Source: Eucalyptus grandis (taxonomy: Eukaryota; Streptophyta; Magnoliopsida; Myrtales; Myrtaceae). Taken from it: a stretch of DNA of 64,000 nt. The first letter of the stretch is position 1, and every line of letters begins with the position of its first letter. The position numbers were made by a program, and so were the translations under genes. Under the pieces are notes generated by a model, which was given only the letters and a program-made list of their open reading frames with translations, did not search any database and was not told where the DNA came from. Location of the stretch: NCBI RefSeq assembly GCF_016545825.1, contig NC_052612.1, positions 39,539,738 to 39,603,737 of the forward strand. The letters run 5' to 3'. Positions 1 to 12,740 of this stretch are shown here, one piece after another.

Positions 1-3000
1 CCCCCCAAAATAATAAAAATCTCTGCACAGATGCAATCACATGGCACGCTGGTTTGAAAATTTGCATGTAATATACGGCCATCCTTTGGATCGAATCAAG
101 TTGTTTCGGCACGAATTTAATGTGACACAAGTTGGTAATAGAAAACTTCATCCATAACTCGAAGAGCATGCACGTTCAGGGAAGAAGCGAAGGATTTCCG
201 CAATGACTAATAAACATAACACTAACCATTGGGAGGGGCTGCATTTGCAAACCCTAATCTTGAGAACTTGACTAATGCATGAAGATATCATGAAAAGTGC
301 ACATGCATGAGGATGGGGTTTGAAGAAACTTCTCTTCCCATGATCCTTCCCGGGGACCGTCAACCTCTTCTCATCCACAGAATCGCAAGCTTTGACTTTC
401 CTTTTCTTCTGAGGTTTCGGTGTGGAGATTACTTAAGTCTTCGGAGGCTCTCAAGTTCCTATACCACATTGGGATGCGTGCATGCGGAAGTGAGAATCGA
501 TCGGGTGAGCTGGCGCGGCAGTGTCAAATCATCTGCGCATTGGCAATGGCAATGGCAATGAATGATACGACAAATGCCAGTGGTTCTCATGATGGAATTT
601 AATGCAGTATGTATGGATGGTGTTTGTTGGGGAGTTGTAGATTGATGCGTCTAACAACGTAGGTACATCAAAATCATGACATCAGCCCTTCGATGTGAAA
701 TATGATATTTTGCCTGAATAAAAAAACCAAAAACCAAAAAGAATAGAGGAAAGAAAGAAAACAGGTGCTTCCAACCGCTTCAATCGCTTTGTCCCTAGTT
801 TCCCTTTCATTTCTCGAGTGATGGCTCCGGAAGAATTCTTTCTTTCCCTTTCTTTGTTTTTTTTTTTTTTTTCTAAATGACCAAATCCATGAACTATCTC
901 ACCAATCTCATGAATTTGATAAGATGAAGCAGAAAAAACCATGGACTTCTAGAGAGATCATTTTAACTTCTTATAGACAATGTCTTTTTCTTCTTGAAAA
1001 GATAGCACAAAAAGTTCATAAACTTTAGCCTCATATGTAATATAATATTTAAAATTTTAATTTGTTTAATGTAGTCTTGAAATTATTTTGAAATATTCAA
1101 TATGATTTTCAAAATTTTAATTTATTTAATCTAGTCTCTCAATTTTCTATAAATATGTCAAAAACTTTCATAATTACTTTATCATTTGAATTTTTAAATT
1201 TCTTTCAGTTCAATCTATTTCCTTTTATCAAAAAATTACTTCTTTTTTTTTACCTTTTCAGTCATAGTAAATATATCGATTGTTCCATTCTAGTATAGTT
1301 TAGCTTATGATCTTCATACTAGTAAAAGAAAACCATTTAGAACTATATCAAGCTGATATTCTTGCTATTTTAATTTTCTAATTTATAGGTTTAACTAAAT
1401 TTAATTAAAAGTCACGAAACACAAAAACTTGAAAATTTATCTACTAAAATTAGGAACAAAATTTAGATTTATATGAGCACAAGAATCTAAATATAATTCA
1501 GTATCATTATTAAATATATTTATGAAAAAACTTAATTTTAAATTTAAAGGAATATGGATAGATAAAACTTTAAATGAGGTTATATTTCTAGCATTATAGA
1601 GATCGTGAATCAAAAATACATTTAAATGGAACTATAGTAATATTTATATTAACCCAAAGACAGCATTTTATTTGTTGATTCAGGAAATGGATTTAAATTA
1701 TAAGATATTTAAAATTATGAGCAACGGTGTAATTATGAAAACTTGTTAAAAGTGCTGAATGATTGATTTAATTTTGTTATGGACTAAATTCAATAAATTA
1801 AAAGTTTAGTAACTAGATTGAATATTATGAATGTTTCAAGAATAACATGGAATGAATTAGAAGTTCATGAATGACATGGCACATTAAATCAAAATTAAGG
1901 AATTATTCGTATTATTTCCCTTCTTTTCCCCACGAGATTCAATGTGTGCACAATCAAATGCATGCGTTTGAAGGGGGGAAAAATGATCATGCGCATACAC
2001 GGTCCAAAAGAGTCATTTCGACACAAATTGACCTTTAGCTTATCCTCTGTTGTGCCCCACTAAAATAACCATTTCGAAGTGGAGCAACCATAGCTATCAT
2101 TGCATTCCAATATTCCATAGTGAAAAAGGACCTATCAAGAAGATGCGTGTGGGAAGAATCAGTTGATTGAGAAATGTGCCTATGGGACTACTCCCAGTCC
2201 ACGATGAGATCATACATACAAGTTGGCCTTTTCACTCTTAGCATATGTTTTTTTTCCCCCGGTCAAATTAGCATATGTTTATTTAAATTTAAGAATTTTC
2301 CACATATTAATCTCCTGCACTTCTATGCTTTTGATTTGCTGAAATTGATTAGTTGACAGAAAATCATTTGCAGCGCATTTGATTTGCTATTGATTAATTA
2401 ACAAAAAATCATTCAGTCAATTGAAATATACATACTTGAAGTTAGGAAAATGAATTTCCTAACCTAAAAAATTAAAAGGTATTTTCCTCAAAAAAGATTT
2501 CTTAGAAGGCATTTTCCTTTGCTGAAAATACACCCTTAGGTTAACACTTCGCAGAGATCAGTCTATAATCATGTAAATCGCTAAGAAATACATATTGGTG
2601 AATTGAGTGTTCTGCAAACTTGTGGACAAAAATCAATACATAATCATGTGATCCAGATGAAATATCTAGGCGAATTACATGAATGGTAATTCCACTCCCC
2701 AGTATTAACTCGGGCTTACCAAAACTCCCGTCTTACAGTCATTTCCAATATCGACAAGCTTATTGTTCTTTCCCCACACCATGAACAATCTGAGGCTTCT
2801 TCTACAGCTGACAAACAGATCGGATCATCATCTCATCTCACCCTACTTAATCCCCCGTTCTGATCAAGGATTTAGCAGTCGCGAGACAGTTCAAGTCACA
2901 AGAAGTATAATGTCAGGCACACCGCCAGATCGCCACAAGTATCTTGTAGAAATTAGCTCTATATTCCATTGTGGCACCTCCAGAGTCTCTGCAACTAAAG

Positions 3001-3026
3001 CTCATTGCTGTACATGTGTGGCTTGG
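1..3026. other. Intergenic, AT-rich; includes 3' flank of the X8 gene
   Basis: I see no convincing gene here. Short open frames lack splice partners or recognisable motifs. About 1005-1925 is very AT-rich and resembles a degraded non-autonomous repeat (listed separately). The last ~300 bases should contain the 3' UTR of the minus-strand X8 gene whose stop codon is at 3027-3029. Confidence 0.6.
1005..1925. repeat. Degenerate AT-rich non-autonomous element, type unknown
   Basis: The stretch opens with a phrase meaning 'aaaagttcataaacttt' and repeats 'ttaatttatttaatctagtc'-like phrases. The right end carries reversed versions of the same phrases (taaattcaataaattaaaag, agttcatgaatgacatgg). The same style of sequence recurs at 33290-33600. 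This suggests decayed terminal inverted repeats, but no clear target duplication was found. Confidence 0.3.
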
Positions 3027-5491
3027 TTAATAAATTCCAGAAGCAAAACTCAGCCAACTCAGTGTCATGACAAGAGACACAATGCAACTCAATTGGGAAG
3101 CTGACGAAGCAGGAGGGCCTGAAGGCACGGCACCGAACACCGTGGCCCCACTAGAGTTCGTGGTGTTCAAGATTGATGAAGCTGTGCTGCAGATTTCACA
3201 CATACACATAAATGAGACATTTTTGACAGTGAAGACCCCTAAATTTTTTGTGAGAAAATCATAAAGGAAAGTTCAGACATAAAGTTGGGAAATTTCACCT
3301 TGTGGATTGAAATTGACACGTAGAAGTACCTGGAAATCACGAGGATGGACAGAAAAAAAAAATCAGCAAAGGGAGATGTCAAATGGGCCTTTGCCCACAT
3401 ACCGGAATCAGATGATTGACCGCAGAAAGTGATATGCAATGAACAGATTAAGAAGATCAAATGGAAAACTTATTGTTCACACGAAATGTTTTATGCTCCA
3501 GTGGATTCATCTGATGGTTTTTCTCAACCCACCTAGTTTCCAATATCACAAAGTTGTCATCATTTTTTTTTTCCCTTTCTTTCTAGTCTGGGTGACTTGC
3601 TGCCTGTGCCAGAACAACATACTATTATTCTTTTTGGTACACGAGACAACAGGCTGTGTTTCTTAAAATGAACGAATTGTTGTGTTATTACATTACTTCA
3701 GCTGGGTAGGCAGGCAACTTTCTGATCCTGATTGGCTCTGCAACAACTGCTAAAACTTTTTTTCTTAAAAGGAAATTGGGATTCTTTATCAGGCAAGAGG
3801 GTCAATGCTTAACGCTGATGTTGGCAGCCCAAGCAGCATCTTTGGGCTTGGGCCTAAATCATCTGCTCTACTTTTGCAGATGGGGAAGTGAATGGCAAAA
3901 ACCTAGGAAGTAATGTCACGTGAAACACTAGGAAGGCTTCAAACTTATCCCACCAAACCTACTTATTAAATCACACTCAGTAAAAACAAATCAACATTGT
4001 CTGAGATATGGAACTACTTATGCAAGGGTCAAAAGTAAAACTAAGAGAGCTTACTTGGATCAGTGCTGGTAACGACGGCTGTTCCTCCAAAGCTACAGCT
4101 TGTGGGAACAGGATTCTTCTGATAATACTTGTTGAATGCATAAGACGCGTGATCGTGCACCGTGTTTGGGTAATAACAGCTCCCACCGGGCTGAATTCCC
4201 GAGCAATCGGCCCCACCGTACCCACAGGCATAGTCCAGGGCGACTTGCAGAGCAGTCTGAGACACGCTCTGGCTCGCAATGCACCAGCTGGAACTCAAAG
4301 ATGGGGGCGGAGTCGCCATGGCCGGGTACGTGATGGGGCTGATCACGGCCGGTGGGGCCAATTCAGGGTTCGACGTCGGGTTAACCACCGGATCGGCGGA
4401 AGCGAAAGGTGCCGGATTCATGGTGGGGACAGTTGTGACTGGATCGGTGATGTCCTTTTGGCCGGAAGGTGAGGAGGTGGGGTACTTTTTTCCCTGGGCT
4501 ATTTCATTGGCGTATCCAACTGCTTCCTTCCTTGTCGCAAGCGACCCTGAACCTGAAGGTGTCAACAAAAGTTAAAGCGGGGCTTTGCTTTATTTCTTCT
4601 TTGTACATAACCATTCTTTAACAGTAAAAGAGAACGCTACCAGTCTTGTACTGCCTCTACTGAACATTAGGTACCGAAACTGAATTCAGAAACACGCCTC
4701 CAGCCAAATCCCTCTTTTTCTTTTTCCTTTTTCTTCACACCCCTTTTTCTGTCTATAAAATTTCAATTGACTCTCTGACACATCTCCTATATTTTTCCAC
4801 AGGGAACGGCCTGGTTACACACGACACGATTAAGACAACGGTACTGAAACTCGAATGTGGAATTACTGATCTAGTAGTAGGAATACGATTAACAGCCATT
4901 TAGAACCAAGAGGGTAAAGTGGGGGACAAGGGAAGAAAATAAAGGGGGGCTTCGTGATTTGAATACTGCCACCATTGGACCAAAAGGTCAAACAATCAAA
5001 CGGCGCAAGGGAATAAAATATTTCTCTTTATTTTTCAGCATTCAAAAGGGTGTGGTGTGCAGGGAACCATCACTGTAGAGACTCCGGAATTCTATGAGCA
5101 CCAGAGTGTCTTCACATGAAACAAATCCACGGAGACCACCCCCCCCGAACCGAACCGACGAAACAATCAGGCCTCGCGATCCGCCGCTAATCATGCAACG
5201 GGCACTATGCAGAGGGGACCCATTTGACAGCTCGCGATTCATTTGGTCCCGGAAAGCTAAAAATCAAACTGCTCGATTTACTGCCAAAGGAAGGACAGCT
5301 AGCGAAAACACATGGAGCTGGGACGGTGGAAATACGGTACGAACCGGTTCGAGCGCTCGCAGGGTCGACCCAAGAAAAAAAATTCCAGAGAGAAGCAAGC
5401 ATTAAGAGAGAAACGCGGGAGTGTTTTCACCTGAGCATAGGAGGAGATGGCATAGCAGGATTATTGCGTAGCGCACACGCTTTCCACCCAT
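3027..5491 (-). CDS. GPI-anchored X8 (CBM43) domain protein, PDCB-like, 3 exons
   Basis: Exons on the minus strand are 5491-5431, 4552-4055 and 3181-3027. All introns are GT/AG, phases agree, and the product is 237 aa. Residues 1-20 form a signal peptide (MGGKRVRYAIILLCHLLLCS). A Pro/Thr/Ser-rich linker spans about 45-108, the X8 domain about 109-187, and a hydrophobic tail about 217-237 follows a small-residue stretch, as in a GPI-attachment signal. The X8 domain has its usual landmarks: SWCIA, YACG, a DCSGIQPGGSCY block, ASYAFN and a final Cys in TSCSFGG, six Cys in all. Family knowledge: X8/CBM43 proteins bind callose (beta-1,3-glucan) at the cell wall, often at plasmodesmata. There is no GH17 catalytic domain, so a binding role fits better than hydrolysis. 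The start is the ATG that gives the signal peptide and splices in phase. The 3' acceptor was chosen by phase (CACAG at 3186-3182); a nearby CTGCAG five bases upstream would shift the frame. Confidence 0.88.
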
Positions 5492-5621
5492 ATATATTCT
5501 TCCAATCTCGCCAGCCTCCCTTCTTCTTCTTCCTCTTCTTGCGACGAAAGGAGACGAAAAGCTCTCACAGCACCTCAGACGGGGGAGATAGCGGGGGGTC
5601 TGGTCGAAAGGGGATGGTGGG

Positions 5622-5628
5622 TTTTATA
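5622..5628 (-). promoter_or_regulatory. TATA box of the X8 gene
   Basis: TATAAAA on the minus strand lies 131 bases upstream of the X8 start codon. A transcription start near 5590-5600 would leave a ~100-base leader that is CT-rich, as in many plant genes. Confidence 0.6.
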
Positions 5629-5640
5629 CCCTTTGGCGCA

Positions 5641-5822
5641 AAGATGATAACTTGAACAGAGGGAGGGAGAGAGAAGGAAGGAGAAGAGAGACATTAGGAG
5701 AGAGAGAGAGAGAGAGAAAGAGGTGGGTGGAGACAGGGGAGGAAGGAGGGGAAGGCGCAAAAAGGAGGGAAAAGGTGGGGGAAGGGGAGAGGGGGATTTG
5801 AGAGGAAAGTGAGGCAAAGGCA
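5641..5822. repeat. GA/CT-rich low-complexity tract in the X8 promoter
   Basis: Purine-rich on the plus strand, including a pure (GA)n run near 5698-5716. It lies directly upstream of the TATA box. GAGA-type tracts are common in plant core promoters. Open frames across it are Ser/Pro/Leu low-complexity shadows. Confidence 0.6.
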
Positions 5823-5829
5823 AAAATTA

Positions 5830-8800
5830 GTTTTTTCGGAGATGTTAAGTTTTGGGTGCGTGGGATGTGCGAGACTCGGAATGATGTGATTGTAATGATG
5901 GCGGTGATGCTTGTTGCGCGCTCACCCATTTTCACTTTTCTTTTCTTCTAATTTGGCCTCTCTTTTGAATTAGGGTTTATTTTGGAAATGACGAGATTCG
6001 GAAGATCTGCACCGTCCTATCGTGCATTCCGATCTTTAAATTACTTTCAAAACTAAATACATATTTGACTCTTTTGCTAGATCAAGCACCACATCTTTTG
6101 TGCCGATATGGATCGCCAACTTAGCATCGTTATCTACTCCCCCTCTCTCTCTCTCTCTTCAGTTGCTCGTCTTGTTGTTTTTTTTTCCGCCCCAACCATC
6201 GTGGTCGTTTGGCAAATTTGACGTGGCGCTGCCGCACCTCACCACAATCATCACACCCCTAATTCGATTCCTCACTCCACTTGTTGACGCTACATCTCGA
6301 GAGGAGTTACAGCACTGGGACCTATTTTGGGGTATCGCTCGAGATCGTGTGAACTTTATATTTGAAATAGTGTGCACACATATCAGGAGATACAAGGGTG
6401 GGTTTGGCAATAATTTGCCAAAAGCCCTTTGGAGTTCCAAACTCCCTTAAATAAATGCAAACAACGTATGACAAAATAATTGAAGAGTTTTGACTTGCAA
6501 TTCCAAAACCCTTTAATCTAAGGCTGGCTCGGAATTACTTTGAGTTTTGAGCATTTTTGGAATGTAAATATTTTTTTCTTCCAATTTTGTCATTGCTAGA
6601 CTTTCATAATTACGGAGATTCCTAAAAATTTCTAACGTTGTTAGCAAAGGCATCCGACAATAGCCATCTGAGATTGGGCAACCTCAGGTAATGCTTGAGT
6701 CACATGACCTCAAATGAGGCTAATTGGCAGCTGTTGAGTTTCACCGAAAAGGTCTAAGAATTATTTTTAAAAAAAACAAAAGTCCTTTACATATTATAGT
6801 TATATTTCCAAATGATATTTAAGTCAAATTACTTCTTAATATATTTATAAATTACACTTGGTCAAATACTAATTACTTTTGGAAAAACCCTTTTACCTAG
6901 ATTGTTTAACGCTTTTGCCAAAATTTATCCTCAAAACCGAATCAAACGCATGTCAGGGCCTCGGTTCCAATCAACCTCATTCACTTCAGTGATATTCCAT
7001 TTCGGGGGGGGGGGCACCATCATAAGTGCTGGAATGGCTTTCTCAAAGCAATTTGTCCTGGCGTTAATCAAGTGACCACACTTCATGGGGGAGCCTAACA
7101 CAAAGAGTTGCTTAAAGCATTTTTTCCTTCTTCGGCTCCCACGTCCGTCGGTCCATGGAGGACCCCATCACCTCCGCTTCGCTTTCTCCCTATCTTTTCC
7201 TTTTCTGCTTTGCAAAGAACCATCATCACCTTGGGTCCTTTTCCCTCTATTTCGACAGGCGACAATGCCGACCCGATTTGATGTATGCAGAGATTGCTCT
7301 GCCACGACCACGAGGGTCGAGGACCAAGTCCGCTAATTGTGTCGCTTGTTGACTGGACATAGACCCGGATACTCCTTTCCCCCCTCTTCCTAATCTAGAT
7401 CTCCAACACCATGATGTATACGGGGCAACATCACATGGGAGTACTGGCGCTTCCAACTAAACCCGTCGCCCGTCCCACAGAAGAAAAAAGAGGTTAAGCC
7501 CGTCACGCTCAGAACAGTACGGTGAATTTGACCCTTTCTTGCTGCGGTCCACACGTTACACGTTTGCCGTTCATCTTGAACACATCTAGATCGATTTGCA
7601 TAGTGAGACCATGTATTGAAAGCATAATGCGATGACCTGTAATCATTGCCTTGCCGATTGTTACATATCTCTATCAATTCGACAATGCAATTAGTTCGAA
7701 AGTCGATGCACGATGAAAACGACATATCAATGGATCGCGAGAAATACGAATTCAATATTGGCATGAATTAAAAAAAAAAAAAACATAAATAGGAATTGTT
7801 AGGAGCATGCTGATGAGTGATGATGATAGAAAGTCAAGAAAAGCCATCATTAGCAAAGCATTAGCATCCTGAATTAGATATACTATTGAATCACCGTTAT
7901 AAATACGACAAGCGTATGGTTAGAATATAAAGAAATGGATTAGTGGAAATATGGTCCTTAAAGCGGACGGTCCAAAGTCCTCAAATCCCAATCAAATCCT
8001 TCTCTTTTGACCTGTGGGACAAGAAAATATACCTATGCGTAATTTATAATATTCCCCTAGACCCTCTTTTGTAGCTTTAGCTAAAGGCCCGGCTTAATTG
8101 TTGCTCGCGTTTGTTCAAAATTTGTCGTATTTTTCAATTTTTATCTATTTATTTTTTTGCCAAAAGGGATTTATTGATGGAGACCGAGAAGTGTATATTA
8201 TATTTCGAGAAGAGGGTATCCTACGACAATAATTGGATTGTGTAGGTGCTGCTTTTTTTCTTTTTCTTTTTTTTCACTTTCTCTTTCGGAGGATGTATTG
8301 AATCTTGGTGGACCGAAATCTATGAGGGCATCTTATCCTTTTTAGTGTATTGGAAGCACAAAACAGGAGTTGTTTATGTTATCTTGGGCGGTCTGGTGTC
8401 CAAAGTTGCAATTGCACGGTGCAAAGACTAGCTTTAAGGGTGTCGAGAGAAAAGAAGGAAGGAAAGAAATTATGTGCGAAGCACAAAATTATGCCCTTAA
8501 TTAATCCGAAATTAAGCAGCATCTTAGCTTGTTTAAGCTAATTGAAGAGGAAAAAATTATCCTCAGCTTAGAAATTGTACTCTATTTCTTGTTAATAAAG
8601 GGAGTGGAATAGCCAAAGGAGAAAAGGAAAAAGAAATCATCGAATACTTTTAAGGACTAATATTATGTAAAAATCTAAATTAATACATTTATCATAAATT
8701 TACTCCAAACTAACCAAAAATATAAACTCATATACTCGTGACAATACTCTTAATTAGTTTTCATTAAATTTTATTATCAAATTACTAAATTGGATAACAT

Positions 8801-9480
8801 ATGATGGTTGATGGATGTATTAATTTGTGATTTTACTCTTTACTTGTCATATATGTACCCATCTATGATTTTTCGTGATGTTAATATAATATAACAAAAA
8901 TTAACGAAGGGTATATTTGTAAAAAAACGTACGAATTTAGGGTTTTTTTATTGTTAAAAAATTAGTTTATGGTAAATTTGTCACAAATTTATTAGTTTTG
9001 AGTTTTTTTGGATATTATTAATCCATATTTTAAAATGCATGAACAATAAAATCTAGAGTTTCAAAATTGTAAATAACCCTTTCTATCTTAATGAAATAAA
9101 AGAGCTTTTTCACATTTGCATTATAAAGATTCCTGTGGTCACAAAGCCGTGGGCGAGCAAGTGGGCCGATACGATTCGAGGATTGGACGGAACCGGCCTT
9201 ACTCGACCAATTTTAAGAATTCGACCCAAAACAAAAAAGACCAGTATTTAGCAGAATCGGTCCGGTTCGGTCCAAACATTGGAACCGGCCCGGTTCGGTC
9301 ATCGGACCCGAAAATGGAAACCGCGCGGGCCGGCGGTTCCCGGATTCCGGGAGAAGAAGTACCGGTAAACCGTTAAGTCGTCTGCAATCTTCTCTCCTCC
9401 ACGTCGCGGCTCTCCTCATCCATGGAGGATCGCGAACCGTGACGCCACGCCAGAAGCAGAACCAGGTGAGCAAAATCCAA
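5830..9480. other. Intergenic between the X8 and PPR genes
   Basis: No supported gene. The stretch between two divergently transcribed genes contains a possible MITE-like block at about 6397-6955, a G homopolymer near 7003-7014, several poly-A/T runs, and the PPR promoter near its right end. That end is rich in repeated 'ggttcggtcc'/'aaccggcc' phrases at 9160-9370. Open frames at 7085-7764 show no recognisable protein family. Confidence 0.6.
6397..6955. repeat. Possible MITE-like element with weak inverted ends
   Basis: The left end reads gggtgggtttggcaataatt and continues with a 'tttgccaaaag' phrase. The right end, reversed, reads gcgtttgattcggttttgag and then 'aattttggcaaaag'. Pairing is partial and I could not fix a target duplication, so this is only a candidate. 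Confidence 0.25.
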
Positions 9481-11124
9481 ATGACGCCATGCCAGAACGC
9501 CTGCCCCTTCGCCTCGCCCTCCACGCCCGCCGCCCTCGTCCCCGACCCGCGCCACTACCTCGCTCTGCTGGACGAGCGCTGCGCCACCATGAAGGACCTC
9601 CAGATCCTCCACGCTCAGCTCGTCAAGACGGGCCTCTCGTGCCGCACGCTCCCCGCGAGCCGCGCGCTGGCCTTCTGCGCCGCCTCCCCGGCCGGCGACA
9701 TCGAGTACGCCCGGAGGCTCTTCAGCCGGACCCAAAGGCCCAATCTTTTCATGTGGAACACCATGATCAGAGGGCTTTCCCAGAGCTCCACCCCGCAAGA
9801 CGCCATCTTTCTGTTCATCGACATGCTCGTGGGTTCGCCGATCGAGCCGCAGAGGCTGACTTATCCTTCGGTTTTCAAGGCTTATGCTCAGCTGGGGCTA
9901 GCTCGCTCGGGAGCTCAGCTGCACGGGAGGATTAAGAAGCTGGGTCTGCAAGACGATCCGTTTATACAGAACACCGTCATTCACATGTATGCCAATTGTG
10001 GGTTCTTGGAAGAAGCTCGCCTGGTGTTTGATGAAAGTACGGAGCGTGACGTGGTTGCTTGGAATTCCATGATCATGGGCCTCGCCAAGTGTGGGGAAAT
10101 CGATGAGTCTCGGAGGTTGTTCGACCAGGCGCCGCTGAGGAATGCGATTACTTGGAGTTCGATGATTAGTGGATATGTTAGAAATGGGAGGTTTGTGGAT
10201 GCGATGAAACTGTTCGAGGAAATGCAGGAGAGAGGAATTGAGCCGAACGAATTTACTTTGGTTAGTCTATTAAATGCGTCTGCCCACTTAGGAGCTCTGA
10301 AACAAGGGCAGTGGGTCCACGAGTACATAAAGAAAGGTGGGGCTCAGCTAAATGCAATCATTACCACCGCAATAATAGACATGTATTGCAGGTGTGGGAG
10401 CATTGGGGAGGCATATCAAGTGTTTCAGGCAGCACGAAAGAAAGGACTATCATGTTGGAATTCCATGATCTTAGGCCTCGCCAGGAATGGTTATGCAGAA
10501 GAAGCAATTATCTTGTTCTCTCAGCTCGAGTCATCTGATTTTAAGCCGGATGAAGTCAGTTTCCTTGGTGTTCTAACGGCTTGTAATCACGCTGGCTTTA
10601 TAGATGAAGCCACAAAGTATTTCCTGCTTATGATGGACAGACCTGAAGTTAAACCATCAATAAAGCATTATAGTTGCATGGTCGATCTGTTGGGACGTGC
10701 TGGTTTCCTCGAAGAAGCAGAAGAGCTGATAAGAAGCATGCCTATGGACCCAGATGCTATTATATGGGGGTCTTTGTTATCAGGCAGTGTGAATCATGGA
10801 AAGGCTGATATGGCCGAGTGGGCAGCAAAAAATATGATCGAGCTGGACCCTGATGAGAGCTGTGCATATGTACTCATGTCCAATGTTCTAGCTGGCTCAA
10901 ATCAGTATGAAGAATCACTGGGACCAAGATTTTCCATGAAGATGAGGAAGATAGAGAAAGAACCAGGAGCTAGTATGATTGAAATTGATGGGGAAGTTCA
11001 TGAATTTGTAGCTGGTGGAAGACTACATCCAAGAGTCGAAGAGATCTACTGCTTGTTAGATGAATTAAGGCCGATATTGGATGATTCCATAATTAACAAG
11101 CTTAATGTTCTGGGAAGTTCTTAG
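9481..11124 (+). CDS. PLS-class pentatricopeptide repeat protein, E/E+ type (At2g42920-like)
   Basis: Single-exon frame of 547 aa. Successive ~31-36-residue repeats carry the PLS landmarks: FMWNTMIRG, PFIQNTVIHMYANCG, DVVAWNSMIMG, ITWSSMISGYVRNG, EFTLVSLLNA, ITTAIIDMYCRCG, SCWNSMILGLARNG, SFLGVLTACNHAG, YSCMVDLLGRAG and IIWGSLLSG. The C terminus has the E/E+ signature (PGASMIEIDGEVHEF, HPRVEEIY) and stops without a DYW deaminase domain. Family knowledge: such proteins bind RNA in plastids or mitochondria and usually specify C-to-U editing sites, with a DYW partner supplied in trans. The layout and many phrases match what I recall of Arabidopsis At2g42920. The start is the ATG at 9481; the frame is open upstream only from a GTG. 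An ATG at 9422 gives a six-codon upstream frame (MEDREP). The first ~20 residues may belong to an organelle transit peptide. Confidence 0.92.
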   Translation: MTPCQNACPFASPSTPAALVPDPRHYLALLDERCATMKDLQILHAQLVKTGLSCRTLPASRALAFCAASPAGDIEYARRLFSRTQRPNLFMWNTMIRGLSQSSTPQDAIFLFIDMLVGSPIEPQRLTYPSVFKAYAQLGLARSGAQLHGRIKKLGLQDDPFIQNTVIHMYANCGFLEEARLVFDESTERDVVAWNSMIMGLAKCGEIDESRRLFDQAPLRNAITWSSMISGYVRNGRFVDAMKLFEEMQERGIEPNEFTLVSLLNASAHLGALKQGQWVHEYIKKGGAQLNAIITTAIIDMYCRCGSIGEAYQVFQAARKKGLSCWNSMILGLARNGYAEEAIILFSQLESSDFKPDEVSFLGVLTACNHAGFIDEATKYFLLMMDRPEVKPSIKHYSCMVDLLGRAGFLEEAEELIRSMPMDPDAIIWGSLLSGSVNHGKADMAEWAAKNMIELDPDESCAYVLMSNVLAGSNQYEESLGPRFSMKMRKIEKEPGASMIEIDGEVHEFVAGGRLHPRVEEIYCLLDELRPILDDSIINKLNVLGSS

Positions 11125-12740
11125 GGAAGTTACATTATGTAGACATCATCAAGAGGACAATGGTCATATGCAGGATTGAAATCCCGAGTCCCGATCTAGA
11201 AGAAGTTGACTGCATCGGTTTCCTGGATCAAATTTTACACGTTTGATGTCGGATGCTGGAACTTCAAATCAACAATAGCAACAGAATCTAGAAGTTGTGA
11301 GAATATCAGTTGGTGGATGAGACATTGTTCAAAAAATCTTTGTCGGGTTAAAATTGTGACGGAAGCTATAGTAGGAGACCACAGACACGCATTGTAGAGT
11401 GCCCTTCGATGTACTCGGTGGTCTCGTACGGACATTGCCTTAGAGGGGATACGGGTCTTGGCCATTTCTTAATACGCTGATCAGAGGAAGCTTTTTCAGC
11501 TTGCTCCTGCTGCAATCTCTGTGCCAGTCATAAATTTCTCCAGTGTTGTACATAATTGAAGTCCCTGATGCTGTGACCCTGACCTTCTTTAATATGGACC
11601 GGTTAAAGACGTCGATACATATTTGGCACTCACCTGCCAGTCACCATGAAAGTGCAAACGTTTGGATAAATTTTAGACACAATAGTTCATAGAAGATAAG
11701 CCGGCTACTATGCCTGCACAGAGTTTGCTTTCGGCATCCTCCCATAACTCTAAAGAATGGATAACAATATGGAAATGTTGCTTTTGTTGACTAGGATTCT
11801 GAGAGGATCTTGTTTAGATCTTGACTTGTGCTTGTGGGCAGCTAGTAAATTCTGAACTCAGCAATGGTTTTCTGCCGAAGTCTATGTAGCGCAACCGGTA
11901 AAAGTGATTCCAGGAACAAGAAAAGTAGAATCAGGAACTCGCGGACCCAGACAACATAAAATTTGTGGCGGTACAAGATTTGCGCCCCATGCAGTGACCA
12001 TCAGATTAGTATTAAGGGAGCATTTGGTTTCTTGAAATTTTCATGATAAAGGAAAATATTTTTCAATGTAAAATTATTATTAATTAGTTTTCATTTATTT
12101 GGTGTTTAGAGGAAGTGATTTCTTTCTTTATCATAAATGAAAGTCTTTTCTCCGAATCTAAATTTGTTATTTTCGGCTCACGAAAAAATTTAATGTAAAT
12201 CGATTAATTTCCCAAAATCTGAACATCAGAAAATCACGATCAGAAAATGAGAAAATAATTTTTCGGAGACAGTTTTCTTAATTTTAAGTTTCTTTTACAC
12301 CCTCGATCTGGCTCGTACAGGACCGGGCCGGGGGTCGGGTTCAAGAGAGAAACGGCATGCCTAGGGCCACCGATTGCACTCCGGGCTTAGCAGGTTGCCG
12401 AAACCCATGATTCCCGCCCAGGTTCCTTAATTAATAGAATTACAAGGCAAATTCGTTCCTTCACAGGTTTCACAGTCTGCATTAAACCGGTAACGAAGCG
12501 ATCAGCATGTGGAGTCCAAACGAAAGGAAAGTTCCGCGGCCGCGAAGAGAGTTCAGATCGCCCGCGCACGGGGAGGGCGCCTAAAATTCAATTCGGGCGC
12601 TCCAAACGGCGAGCGGGCGGTGCCGGTCCACGTGCACAGCCCGCCGGTTCTCCACCTCATCGCCCCGCCGAACCGAACTGAACTGAACTGGTCCATTCTC
12701 ATAATATCCCAAGCGCTGCTCCTCTCTCGAATGGCAGTGC
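11125..12740. other. Intergenic between the PPR and CorA-like genes
   Basis: The beginning should be the PPR 3' UTR. A MITE-like fragment with 'gggagcatttggtttcttg' starts near 12017. The last ~250 bases are GC-richer. Their counterpart is found at 37790-38000 upstream of the CorA pseudogene, so they belong to the duplicated CorA promoter. Confidence 0.6.

Noticed and set aside
4008..4575. Plus-strand frames across the X8 gene
   Set aside because: Antisense shadows of the X8 exon; no family match.
5575..5935. Ser/Pro/Leu-rich frames upstream of the X8 gene
   Set aside because: Translations of the GA/CT-rich promoter tract.
9439..9480. PPR frame opening 14 codons earlier
   Set aside because: The earlier start is GTG, which plant nuclear genes rarely use; the ATG at 9481 is adequate.
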